Origin: Nitrosomonadales bacterium
GTDB lineage: Bacteria; Pseudomonadota; Gammaproteobacteria; Burkholderiales; Gallionellaceae
DNA: 64,000 nt
Assembly (NCBI GenBank): GCA_016716325.1
Contig: JADJWO010000001.1
Location: forward strand, 1,178,001 to 1,242,000
Direction: 5' to 3'
Notes under the pieces: model-generated
What the model saw: the letters and a program-made list of their open reading frames with translations, nothing else
What the model was told of the DNA's origin: nothing
The model's database searches: none
In this document: positions 43,676 through 52,965 of the stretch, one piece after another
Layout of the letters: every line of letters begins with the position of its first letter
Numbering within the stretch: position 1 is the stretch's first letter
Made by a program: the position numbers and the translations under genes

Positions 43676-44806
43676 TCAGTCCAGGTAGAGCTTGAGGTCG
43701 CGATTGGCCGCCAACTTGTGCAATTCTCGCGCATAGGCATGGCGCGCCTTCAAACGCGTATCGCGCAAGATAATCTCCAGTGTCTCGCCGATGACCATGA
43801 CTATTCCCAGTATGGGAATGACCAGCATCAGACCGGCTATTCCCGCAATCGCCTCCCCGATAAAGAACATCAACAGGGTAAGCAAGGGATGGATGCTCAT
43901 GTTCTTGCCTATAACGTAGGGAGCAAACACAAAGTCATCCAGCACCCGGAGCAGCGCAAAGAGCCCGATAACGGCATAAACAAGCGACATGTCACCCGGA
44001 AAGTCCGTTGCCGTCACCATGACTGCCAGCACGCAACCTATGATCGGGCCGATATACGGGATCCAGCCCAATACAGCGGCAATCAAACCGAGCATCAGCG
44101 GCGACGGGACGCCAAACAGCCAAAGCCCGGTGACCAGGAATACAGCATCGATCACCGCCAGTTTCAGCATCCCGACAAAATACAGACGCGCAGTACGATC
44201 CAGCGCGTACATCATGTACAGCGTTTTTTCAAAATAGGCATTGGGTATGGTTTCGCCGATGAATTTGCGTAATTGTGCGCCGTCCTTGAGCAGGAAGTAG
44301 GCAATGATCGGCGCCAATATCAAAGACGGCAGCCATGCGATAGCGGTAAGCGCGGCTCCGCTCAGATGCTTGTCCGAAAAATGCCCGGCGAAGTTGAGAA
44401 TGTTGTCGCGCACCGCCACGCTGATGTCGCTATGGCGCAGAAACGAGAATTTCTGCTGCATGCTGTAGATCAGGGTCTCAATTACGCGCAAGCCCCCTTC
44501 CAGGTAGCGCATCAGGGTATGCTGCCATTCCCCGGCGTTGGCGATGACCACGGGATAGATCAGCAACAGTCCGCCGATCACCGCAAGCAAAAAAGCGCCG
44601 CTCAGCGTTGCTGCGGCGGAATCGCTGCTCAAGCCGGACATGATCAGTTTTTTGTTGAGCGGGTACAGCAGGTAGTAGAGCAGCAACGCCAGCAGAAAGG
44701 GGACGACCAGCCACAGGATTTTCTGGAAAAGGAAGATCAGGAGGCAGGTGCTGCCGATGATCCCGCACCATGTGATCAATCCAATACGGGATGGCTTGCG
44801 ATGCAT
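43676..44806 (-). CDS. AI-2E family transporter (PerM/YdiK-like)
   Basis: 376 residues, about 8 membrane helices. Family blocks: LWLVVPFLLALLLYYLLYPL, SLILAPIIAYFLLKDGAQLR, IAAVLGWIPYIGPIIGCVLA, and LDDFVFAPYVIGKNMSIHPL. Substrates are known only for few members (AI-2 export by TqsA, sodium/proton exchange in others). Lies 1 base after the cNMP-binding gene on the same strand, so probably co-transcribed. Confidence 0.85.
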   Translation of the reverse strand: MHRKPSRIGLITWCGIIGSTCLLIFLFQKILWLVVPFLLALLLYYLLYPLNKKLIMSGLSSDSAAATLSGAFLLAVIGGLLLIYPVVIANAGEWQHTLMRYLEGGLRVIETLIYSMQQKFSFLRHSDISVAVRDNILNFAGHFSDKHLSGAALTAIAWLPSLILAPIIAYFLLKDGAQLRKFIGETIPNAYFEKTLYMMYALDRTARLYFVGMLKLAVIDAVFLVTGLWLFGVPSPLMLGLIAAVLGWIPYIGPIIGCVLAVMVTATDFPGDMSLVYAVIGLFALLRVLDDFVFAPYVIGKNMSIHPLLTLLMFFIGEAIAGIAGLMLVIPILGIVMVIGETLEIILRDTRLKARHAYARELHKLAANRDLKLYLD

Positions 44807-44807
44807 C

Positions 44808-45296
44808 TTACAGCACGTACCGGTTAACCGTTTGACGCAGACGCTCGCCCATCATGCGCGCAAGCTCAAGCGAAAGCTTGGATGCGATATGTGAATGGGT
44901 ATGCAGCAGGCCGAGAAAATCTTCCCGGAACAATACGTCCAGCGTGCAATTTTCTGCGGCCCGGACCTGGGCCATTCTCGGGGAGTTGTCCAGCAGCGCC
45001 ATCTCGCCGAAACACTGCCCCGCTTCCAGCTCCGCAATTCCGCCATCCGCCGGCCGGCCCTGGCGGCAAATGAGCACCTTGCCTTCCAGAATGAAATAGA
45101 CGGCCTGGCCCTTTTCGCCCTCGTCAAAAATAATCTCATCCTTCAGGTAGGTTCGGCGGTGTAGCAAGCCGCGTATGGCGCGCAATTCGTGAGTGGCAAT
45201 CTGGCTGAACAACGAGATGCTGCGGAGCATCGCCAGTTGGGGCGACTCGAACTTTCCAGTGAACGCTTCAAATTTTCCGGTCAGAGAAAGCGACAT
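44808..45296 (-). CDS. Cyclic nucleotide-binding domain protein
   Basis: 162 residues, a single cNMP-binding (Crp-like) domain: GEKGQAVYFILEGKVLICRQ, FGEMALLDNSPRMAQVRAAE. The phosphate-binding cassette GEMALLDNSPR is in the place of the canonical GE-x-AL...RxA. No helix-turn-helix follows, so it is not a DNA-binding regulator. Next to the AI-2E-type permease it may sense or gate, but this is inference. Confidence 0.82.
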   Translation of the reverse strand: MSLSLTGKFEAFTGKFESPQLAMLRSISLFSQIATHELRAIRGLLHRRTYLKDEIIFDEGEKGQAVYFILEGKVLICRQGRPADGGIAELEAGQCFGEMALLDNSPRMAQVRAAENCTLDVLFREDFLGLLHTHSHIASKLSLELARMMGERLRQTVNRYVL

Positions 45297-45393
45297 GCGA
45301 AGTCCCGTTTATATTCATGGCATAACGCCACCCTGCGCAATGATACGACAATTCGGTACAACAGTATCCTGCTTGTACGCTGAAACTTCCCGG

Positions 45394-46230
45394 CTATGAG
45401 CGGTAGCCCAGGCGTTGCAGGATCTCAATGGAGGCGTTGGCCTGATTCAAGGTGTAGAAATGCAGCCCCGGCGCACCGCCGGCGATGAGTCTTTCGCACA
45501 GCTTGGTAACCACATCGAGACCAAAGGCCTGAACCGATTTTATGTCGTCGCCATAGCCTTCCATGATCTTGCGCATCCAGCGCGGGATCTCGGCGCCGCA
45601 CATATCGGAGAAGCGCGCCAGTTGCGAATAGCGCATGATGGGCATGATGCCCGGTATGACGGGCGCACCGACACCGAGTTTGCGAACCTCGTCAACAAAG
45701 CGGAAGTAGGCATCAGCATTGTAGAAATACTGCGTGATGGCCGAGTTCGCGCCGGCATCGATCTTGCGCTTGAAGTTGAGCATGTCGTCGCGGGCGGACC
45801 TGGCCTGCGGATGGAACTCGGGATAAGCGGCAACCTCGATCTGGAAGTGATCGCCGGTCTCACTGCGGATAAACGATACCAGTTCGTTGGCATACTGGAA
45901 CTCGCCGATGCTGTGCATGCCGGAAGGCAGGTCGCCGCGCAACGCAACGATGCGCTTGATGCCCATGTCTTTATAGGTGTTCAGCAACACGCGGATGTTG
46001 TCGCGCGTGCTGCCGACGCAGGACAGGTGAGGAGCGGCCTGATGGCCTTCACCCTTGATCTGCAGCACGGTGTCCAGCGTGCGCTCCTGCGTGGAGCCGC
46101 CGGCACCGAAGGTGCAGGAAAAGAATTCCGGCTTGAGTTCCGCCAGTCGCAGGCGCGCGGCAGTCAATTTTTCGACGCCTTCCGGCGTCTGCGGCGGAAA
46201 GAATTCGAAACTGATGGCAGGTCTGTTCAT
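45394..46230 (-). CDS. metF: 5,10-methylenetetrahydrofolate reductase
   Basis: 278 residues, normal length for the FAD-dependent bacterial enzyme, which makes 5-methyl-THF for methionine synthesis. Blocks: ISFEFFPPQTPEGVEKL, FFSCTFGAGGSTQERTLDTV, PHLSCVGSTRDNIRVLLNTY, RIVALRGDLPSG, ITQYFYNADAYFRFVDEV, and APGLHFYTLNQANASIEIL. It follows ahcY and the PF04020 gene on the same strand; its start overlaps the PF04020 stop by 4 nt (ATGA). The run belongs to the SAM cycle. Confidence 0.97.
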   Translation of the reverse strand: MNRPAISFEFFPPQTPEGVEKLTAARLRLAELKPEFFSCTFGAGGSTQERTLDTVLQIKGEGHQAAPHLSCVGSTRDNIRVLLNTYKDMGIKRIVALRGDLPSGMHSIGEFQYANELVSFIRSETGDHFQIEVAAYPEFHPQARSARDDMLNFKRKIDAGANSAITQYFYNADAYFRFVDEVRKLGVGAPVIPGIMPIMRYSQLARFSDMCGAEIPRWMRKIMEGYGDDIKSVQAFGLDVVTKLCERLIAGGAPGLHFYTLNQANASIEILQRLGYRS

Positions 46231-46580
46231 TTTTTCCCCAGTAATTGTTGGGTCGCCGCCGAGAGCGCCCAGGTAAAGATACTATACAGAACGGCGCCGA
46301 GCACGCCATGCCAGAAACCGTCCACCGTGAAACCGCGCAGCACAGAACCGACGAACCAGAACAGCAACCCGTTGATGACGAAGATGAACAGACCCAGCGT
46401 CAACAGCGTGACCGGAAGCGTCAGCAACAGCAGCAACGGGCGAATGAGCGTATTGACCAGACCGAGGAAGAAGGCGGCGATCAGCGCTGCGGTAAAGCCG
46501 TCCACGCGTATCCCGGGCACAAAGTTCGCCACCGCCAGCAAGGCCAGCGCGTTCAATATCCAGACCAGCAACAATCTCAT
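46227..46580 (-). CDS. PF04020-type small membrane protein
   Basis: 117 residues, four membrane helices (MRLLLVWILNALALLAVANF, FTAALIAAFFLGLVNTLIRP, LLTLPVTLLTLGLFIFVING, FWHGVLGAVLYSIFTWAL). The pattern NTLIRPLLLLLTLPVTLLTL is diagnostic of this family, often labelled phage holin 4 family but found in chromosomes without prophage. It is commonly found between ahcY and metF in betaproteobacteria; function unknown. Overlaps the metF start. Confidence 0.88.
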   Translation of the reverse strand: MRLLLVWILNALALLAVANFVPGIRVDGFTAALIAAFFLGLVNTLIRPLLLLLTLPVTLLTLGLFIFVINGLLFWFVGSVLRGFTVDGFWHGVLGAVLYSIFTWALSAATQQLLGKK

Positions 46581-46691
46581 GGCGTCCCCTTCAAAGGAAA
46601 ACGGGATGCCGCCGGGCGGCTTGGGAAACGGGAAACACAAGAGCGAAGCGCCACCCCCGTCATTTCCCGTTTCTCATCTCCCCTTCAGCTT

Positions 46692-48095
<1,404 letters not shown>

Positions 48096-48127
48096 AAAGC
48101 ACTCCATTCATTTGGCAAGTTAATGAA

Positions 48128-48213
48128 TGGGCGCCGTTGCTACATATTGAACCGTCCTTCGCCGAGCCTGACAGGTTCACCTTGCGGTGACTGCTGCAGC
48201 GCCCCTCGGCGGG
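48128..48213 (-). ncRNA. SAH riboswitch
   Basis: On the minus strand: CCGAGGGGCGCTGCAGCAG, then GTCAGGCTCGGCGAAGGACG, and finally GCAACGGCGCCCATTC. This fits the SAH riboswitch consensus (CGAGGRGCGCUGC ... CAGGCUCG ... CAACGGCGCUCA): P1 pairs CCGAG with CUCGG and the pseudoknot/P2 uses GGGCGC with GCGCCC. SAH binding activates the downstream gene in this class. It sits between metK and ahcY, so it controls ahcY and probably PF04020 and metF, separately from metK. A weak promoter (CTGACA near 48250) may precede it. Confidence 0.93.
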
Positions 48214-48280
48214 ATGGGTGATACGAATACTTTTATTACTGCCTTGTCAGTATTTTGGTTACGGCCGGTGCTTCGCACCT

Positions 48281-48300
48281 TAACATCGCATGCGATGTTA
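48281..48300. repeat. 20-nt perfect palindrome between metK and ahcY
   Basis: TAACATCGCATGCGATGTTA is a perfect palindrome, flanked by a second hairpin GGTGCTTCGCACC at 48267-48279 and a third ACCCCTGCGGGGT at about 48325-48337. This hairpin series could end the metK transcript or bind a dimeric regulator upstream of the riboswitch. Confidence 0.6.
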
Positions 48301-48339
48301 GCTTTCGCCGAAGTCCTGACAAACCCCTGCGGGGTGGGC

Positions 48340-49503
48340 TTACAGCCCCGCATCCGCGCGGAGCGCGGCTGCTTTGTCAGTACTTTCCCACTTGAATTCC
48401 GGCTCTTCACGACCAAAGTGGCCGTAGGCGGCTGTCTTCAAATAGATCGGGCGCAGCAGGTCGAGCATCTGCACGATACCCTTCGGGCGCAGGTCGAAAT
48501 GTTTCTTAACCAGTTCCGCGATCGTCTCGTCGGAGACCTTGCCGGTGCCATATGTCGTGACCATCACGCTGGTCGGCTGTGCCACGCCGATCGCGTAGGA
48601 GATCTGGATCTGGCATTTGTCGGCCAGACCGGCAGCCACGATGTTCTTCGCCACGTAACGACCGGCATAAGCGGCCGAACGGTCGACCTTGGAAGGATCC
48701 TTGCCGGAGAACGCGCCGCCGCCGTGCGGGGCTGCACCACCGTAGGTGTCGACGATGATCTTGCGACCGGTCAGACCGCAATCGCCTTGCGGGCCGCCGA
48801 CCACGAAACGTCCGGTCGGGTTGACCAGGTACTTGATGTCACCCTTGACCAGCTCCTTCGGCAGGATCGGCTTGATGATCTCCTCAATGGCGGCTTCGCG
48901 GATCTGCTCCAGCGTCATCTCGGGCGCGTGCTGGGTGGACAACACCACGGTGTCGATGCAATAAGGCTTGCCGTCGACATACTTGACGGTGACTTGCGAT
49001 TTCGCATCCGGACGCAACCAGGGCAGGCGACCGTCCTTGCGCAGCATGGCCTGGCGCTCGACGATACGGTGCGACAGGTAGATCGGCAGCGGCATCAGCG
49101 TATCGGTCTCGGTACAGGCATAGCCGAACATCAGCCCCTGGTCTCCGGCACCCTGATCCAGACCGTCGTCATAAGCCCTGTTCACGCCCTGCGCGATGTC
49201 CGGACTCTGCTTGTCATAGGCGACCAGCACGGCACAGCCCTTGTAGTCGATGCCGTACTCGGTGTTGTCGTAGCCGATGCGCTTGATGGTATCGCGCGCG
49301 ACCTGGATGTAGTCGACGTTGGCGGAAGTCGTGATCTCGCCTGCCAGCACCACCAGCCCGGTATTGCACAGTGTCTCGGCCGCGATGCGGGAATGCGCAT
49401 CCTGCGCTAGAATCGCATCCACGATGGCGTCGGAGATCTGGTCTGCCACCTTGTCAGGATGGCCCTCGGATACGGATTCGGATGTAAAGAAGTATTCGCT
49501 CAT
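48340..49503 (-). CDS. metK: S-adenosylmethionine synthetase
   Basis: 387 residues. Makes SAM from methionine and ATP. Signatures: FTSESVSEGHPDKVADQISD, GAGDQGLMFGYACTETDTLM, GGGAFSGKDPSKVDRSAAYA, and the C-terminal DLLRPIYLKTAAYGHFGREE. Start at 49503. Upstream is a short 70-base divergent region with an extended -10 (TGCTATAAT on the minus strand, 49542-49547). Together with ahcY and metF it forms the methyl cycle locus. Confidence 0.97.
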   Translation of the reverse strand: MSEYFFTSESVSEGHPDKVADQISDAIVDAILAQDAHSRIAAETLCNTGLVVLAGEITTSANVDYIQVARDTIKRIGYDNTEYGIDYKGCAVLVAYDKQSPDIAQGVNRAYDDGLDQGAGDQGLMFGYACTETDTLMPLPIYLSHRIVERQAMLRKDGRLPWLRPDAKSQVTVKYVDGKPYCIDTVVLSTQHAPEMTLEQIREAAIEEIIKPILPKELVKGDIKYLVNPTGRFVVGGPQGDCGLTGRKIIVDTYGGAAPHGGGAFSGKDPSKVDRSAAYAGRYVAKNIVAAGLADKCQIQISYAIGVAQPTSVMVTTYGTGKVSDETIAELVKKHFDLRPKGIVQMLDLLRPIYLKTAAYGHFGREEPEFKWESTDKAAALRADAGL

Positions 49504-49541
49504 GGCTTTCCGCTGAAACCTCGATCAATAAAAAGGCGCGC

Positions 49542-49550
49542 ATTATAGCA
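49542..49550 (-). promoter_or_regulatory. Extended -10 promoter for metK
   Basis: The minus strand reads TTTGCTATAATGCGCGC, an extended -10 (TGnTATAAT) with a GC-rich discriminator, 39 bases before the metK ATG. The -35 region is poor, as usual for extended -10 promoters. Confidence 0.55.
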
Positions 49551-49573
49551 AACCCGGTCATATTTCCCACACC

Positions 49574-50467
49574 ATGTCGATAACCCCCTTCCAACTCCTG
49601 TTCCGCCTGCTCGCGATATTGCCGCTGTGCGTTCTGCACAGGTTGGGCGCCTTGCTCGGATGGCTGACGTATGCGGTTTCCGCGCCCTACGCCGAACGCG
49701 CACGGACCAACCTGCGCCAGGCCGGCCTGACGGCCGGCGAATCCGAATACCGGAGCATGTTGCACGCAGCCATAGCCGAGACCGGCAAGAGCATCACCGA
49801 ACTGGCCTGGATCTGGGGACGACCTTATGCCGAGGTCGTCGATACGGTCAGGGAATGTACCGGGCTGGAACATATCGAAGCGGCGCAGGCGCGCGGCAAG
49901 GGCATCGTCTTCCTCACGCCCCATCTCGGCTGTTTCGAGGTCTCCGCGTTGTATGCGGCACAACGCATGCCGATCACCGTGCTGTACCGCCCGCCCAAGT
50001 TGCGCTGGCTGGAAGGTGTGATGCGCGGCGGTCGCGAACGCGGACAGGCCAGGCTGGCCAGGGCCGACATCAGCGGGGTGCGACTGTTGTTCAAGGCGCT
50101 CAAGCGCGGCGAAGCCATCGGATTGCTGCCCGACCAGGTGCCCAGCCGTGGCGAGGGCGAATGGGCGGACTTCTTCGGCCAGCCCGCTTACACGATGACG
50201 CTGGTCGGGCGTCTGGCGGAAAACAGCGGCGCGGCCGTACTGATCGCCTATTCGGAACGCCTGCCGCGCGGGCAGGGCTATGCGATCCGCGTCGAACCGC
50301 TGCCGCTGGATTTTGCGCTGCCGGTCCCGCAACAGATCAATGTCGCGCTGGAACGGGTGATACGCGCCTGCCCTGCGCAATACCTGTGGAGCTACAACCG
50401 CTACAAGATCCCGCCGGGTGTATCCGCTCCGCCGCCCGCCCCACCACTCCCCTCGCCTGCGACATGA
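49574..50467 (+). CDS. Lipid A acyltransferase (LpxL/HtrB family), copy 1
   Basis: 297 residues. Adds a secondary acyl chain to lipid A precursors at the inner membrane. N-terminal membrane helix (LLFRLLAILPLCVLHRLGAL), catalytic H-x4-E motif in FLTPHLGCFEVSALY, and family blocks RPPKLRWLEGVMRGGRERG and GLLPDQVPSRGEGEWADFFG. The C-terminal tail PPPAPPLPSPAT is low-complexity and resembles the peptide of the palindromic element found in other genes. Overlaps the next acyltransferase by 4 nt. Confidence 0.88.
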   Translation: MSITPFQLLFRLLAILPLCVLHRLGALLGWLTYAVSAPYAERARTNLRQAGLTAGESEYRSMLHAAIAETGKSITELAWIWGRPYAEVVDTVRECTGLEHIEAAQARGKGIVFLTPHLGCFEVSALYAAQRMPITVLYRPPKLRWLEGVMRGGRERGQARLARADISGVRLLFKALKRGEAIGLLPDQVPSRGEGEWADFFGQPAYTMTLVGRLAENSGAAVLIAYSERLPRGQGYAIRVEPLPLDFALPVPQQINVALERVIRACPAQYLWSYNRYKIPPGVSAPPPAPPLPSPAT

Positions 50468-51336
50468 TGGCGCGACTGGCAGTCTTCCTCCTGTGGTTGT
50501 TGCATTTCCTGCCGTTGCAGGTGCTGGCTCGCATCGGCGAAGGCGCGGGCATGCTGCTGTACGCGCTGGGCAGGGAACGCCGCCGCGTGGTCGACATCAA
50601 CCTGCGGCTCTGCTTTCCGGAGATGGATGAAACACAGCGCGAGATGCTGGCCAGAAGTCATTTCCGCGCATTTGCGCGCAGCTTCCTGGAGCGCGGGATC
50701 CTGTGGTGGAGCAGCGCGGAACGCATCCGCAGCCTGATCCGCGTCGAAGGCGTGGAACATTTCGAGGCGATCCATGGCCAGCCCGCCATCCTGCTGACAC
50801 CGCACTTCGTCGGCATGGACATCGGCGGCCAATGGATCGCGCAGCATACCGACACGGTCTGCATGTACGCGAGGCAGAAGAACCGCTACCTGACCGAACT
50901 GCTCCTGAAGAAACGGGCGCGCTTCCGCAACCAGCACCTGTATGCGCGCCAGGAAGGCCTGCGCCCGATCATCAGGGGGATGCGTGCCGGCATGCCGTTC
51001 ATCTATCCGCCCGACCAGGACCAGGGCGTCAAGGACGGCGCGTTCATCCCGTTCTTCGGCGTGCCTGCGGCGACCATGACTTCGGTACCGCGCATCGCCA
51101 GGATGACCGGCGCGAAAGTGGTGCCGAGCATCACGCGCGTGCTGCCCGGCGGACAGGGTTATGTGCTGACCTTCTATCCCGCCTGGGAGAATTATCCCAG
51201 CGGGGACGACATCGCCGATACGCGGCGCATGAACGAGTTCCTCGAGCAGCGCGTGCTGGAGATGCCGGAACAATATTTCTGGCTGCATAAGCGGTTCAAG
51301 AACCGCCCCGAAGGCGAAGAGGGTTTCTACCAATGA
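50464..51336 (+). CDS. Lipid A acyltransferase (LpxL/LpxM family), copy 2
   Basis: 290 residues. Same family as the preceding gene with the H-x4-D catalytic motif in LLTPHFVGMDIGGQW, then YARQKNRYLTELLLKKRARF and YPPDQDQGVKDGAFIPFFGV. Two acyltransferases in tandem suggest that both secondary acyl chains of hexaacyl lipid A are added by this pair; which chain each transfers cannot be read from the sequence. It starts inside the stop of copy 1 (ATGA). Confidence 0.88.
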   Translation: MMARLAVFLLWLLHFLPLQVLARIGEGAGMLLYALGRERRRVVDINLRLCFPEMDETQREMLARSHFRAFARSFLERGILWWSSAERIRSLIRVEGVEHFEAIHGQPAILLTPHFVGMDIGGQWIAQHTDTVCMYARQKNRYLTELLLKKRARFRNQHLYARQEGLRPIIRGMRAGMPFIYPPDQDQGVKDGAFIPFFGVPAATMTSVPRIARMTGAKVVPSITRVLPGGQGYVLTFYPAWENYPSGDDIADTRRMNEFLEQRVLEMPEQYFWLHKRFKNRPEGEEGFYQ

Positions 51337-51349
51337 ACCTTGCAAGACT

Positions 51350-51483
51350 CTATTCACCACGAAGCGCACGAAGATCACGAAGCTTATTCGAGACGCTGTC
51401 AGGTATTGTTAAAGTGTCACCCCAAAGATTGGAATGCGAAATAACACCCGGTTTCTCTTCGCGTGCTTCGTGCGCTTCGTGGT
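51350..51483. repeat. 134-bp fold-back element (CACGAAG repeats)
   Basis: Perfect 19-bp terminal arms CACCACGAAGCGCACGAAG (left) and CTTCGTGCGCTTCGTGGTG (right), with additional CACGAAG units inside the left arm and about 90 bases of unrelated DNA in the middle. It lies in the 165-base gap before ubiD. A smaller relative is seen at 34343-34425. It looks like a MITE-like or fold-back repeat. Confidence 0.8.
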
Positions 51484-51501
51484 GCAAAAAAGGAATTCAG
51501 G

Positions 51502-52965
51502 ATGAAATATAAAGACCTGCGCGACTTCATCGCACAACTGGAAAGCATCGGCGAACTCAAGCGCATCACCGCGCCGGTCTCCGCCCGCCTGGAGATGACC
51601 GAGATCGCCGACCGCGTGCTGCGTGCGCAAGGGCCGGCGCTGCTGTTCGAAAATGTCGTCGGACACGAAACCCCGGTGCTGGCCAACCTGTTCGGCACGC
51701 CGCGCCGCGTGGCGCTGGGCATGGGTGAGGAAAACATGGCCGCGTTGCGCGAGGTCGGCAAGTTGCTCGCGTACCTGAAGGAACCGGAGCCGCCCAAGGG
51801 GCTGAAGGATGCCTGGGAGAAATGGCCTATCCTCAAGCAAGTGATGACCATGTCGCCCAAGGTGCTCTCAAGCGCACCGTGTCAGGAGGTGGTGTGGGAA
51901 GGTGCGGATGTGGATCTGGGCAAGCTCCCCATCCAGCATTGCTGGCCGGGCGATGTCGCGCCGCTGATCACTTGGGGATTGGTGGTCACGCGCGGCCCGA
52001 ACAAGACGCGGCAGAATCTGGGCATCTACCGCCAGCAGGTGCTGGGGCCGAACAAGGTCATCATGCGCTGGCTGGCGCATCGCGGCGGCGCGCTGGATTT
52101 TCGCGACCATTGCGAAAAGAACCCGGGGCAGCCGTTCCCGGTCGCGGTGGTGATCGGCGCCGATCCGGCGACCATACTCGGTGCGGTGACGCCGGTGCCG
52201 GATTCCCTGTCCGAATACCAGTTCGCCGGGTTGTTGCGCGGCAGCAAGACCGAAGTCGTCCAATGCATCGGCAGCGACCTGCAGGTACCCGCCTCCGCCG
52301 AGATCGTGCTGGAGGGCGTGATCCATCCGGATGAGACCGCGCTCGAGGGGCCGTATGGCGACCACACCGGCTACTACAACGAGCAGGACAAGTTCCCGGT
52401 GTTCACCATTGAGCGCATCACCATGCGGCGCGATCCGATCTACCACTCCACCTACACCGGCAAGCCGCCCGACGAACCGGCGATGCTGGGCGTGGCATTG
52501 AACGAAGTGTTCGTGCCGCTGCTGCAGAAGCAGTTCCCCGAGATTTCGGATTTCTACCTGCCGCCGGAAGGATGCAGCTACCGCATGGCAGTGGTGAGCA
52601 TCAAGAAGCAATACGCCGGCCACGCCAAGCGCGTGATGTTCGGTATCTGGAGTTTCCTGCGCCAGTTCATGTATACCAAGTTCATCGTGGTGGTGGACGA
52701 CGACATCGACGTGCGCGACTGGAAAGAGGTGATCTGGGCGATCACCACCCGTATGGACCCGGTGCGCGACACCCTGCTGGTGGAGAACACGCCCATCGAC
52801 TATCTGGACTTCGCCTCGCCGGTGAGCGGTCTCGGCGGCAAGATGGGGCTGGACGCAACCAACAAATGGCCGGGGGAGACGCAGCGCGAATGGGGTACGC
52901 CCATCGTGATGGACGAGGCGGTGAAAGCGAAGGTGGATGCGATGTGGAGCGAGCTGGGGCTTTAA
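51502..52965 (+). CDS. ubiD: 4-hydroxy-3-polyprenylbenzoate decarboxylase UbiD
   Basis: 487 residues, normal length. Decarboxylates polyprenyl-4-hydroxybenzoate in ubiquinone synthesis with prenylated FMN. Blocks: RDFIAQLESIGELKRI, ENVVGHETPVLANLFGTPRR, NLGIYRQQVLGPNKVIMRWL, PFPVAVVIGADPATILGAVT, the Glu-Arg region EIVLEGVIHPDETALEGPYG and DHTGYYNEQDKFPVFTI, and VVVDDDIDVRDWKEVIWA. Start at 51502 with AAGGA; an earlier ATG lies inside the fold-back repeat. The stop overlaps the dacB stop by 4 bases (convergent). Confidence 0.96.
   Translation: MKYKDLRDFIAQLESIGELKRITAPVSARLEMTEIADRVLRAQGPALLFENVVGHETPVLANLFGTPRRVALGMGEENMAALREVGKLLAYLKEPEPPKGLKDAWEKWPILKQVMTMSPKVLSSAPCQEVVWEGADVDLGKLPIQHCWPGDVAPLITWGLVVTRGPNKTRQNLGIYRQQVLGPNKVIMRWLAHRGGALDFRDHCEKNPGQPFPVAVVIGADPATILGAVTPVPDSLSEYQFAGLLRGSKTEVVQCIGSDLQVPASAEIVLEGVIHPDETALEGPYGDHTGYYNEQDKFPVFTIERITMRRDPIYHSTYTGKPPDEPAMLGVALNEVFVPLLQKQFPEISDFYLPPEGCSYRMAVVSIKKQYAGHAKRVMFGIWSFLRQFMYTKFIVVVDDDIDVRDWKEVIWAITTRMDPVRDTLLVENTPIDYLDFASPVSGLGGKMGLDATNKWPGETQREWGTPIVMDEAVKAKVDAMWSELGL

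Noticed and set aside
46227..46580. PF04020 gene as evidence of a prophage (holin)
   Set aside because: The label is historical; the gene sits in a metabolic operon and no phage genes are near.
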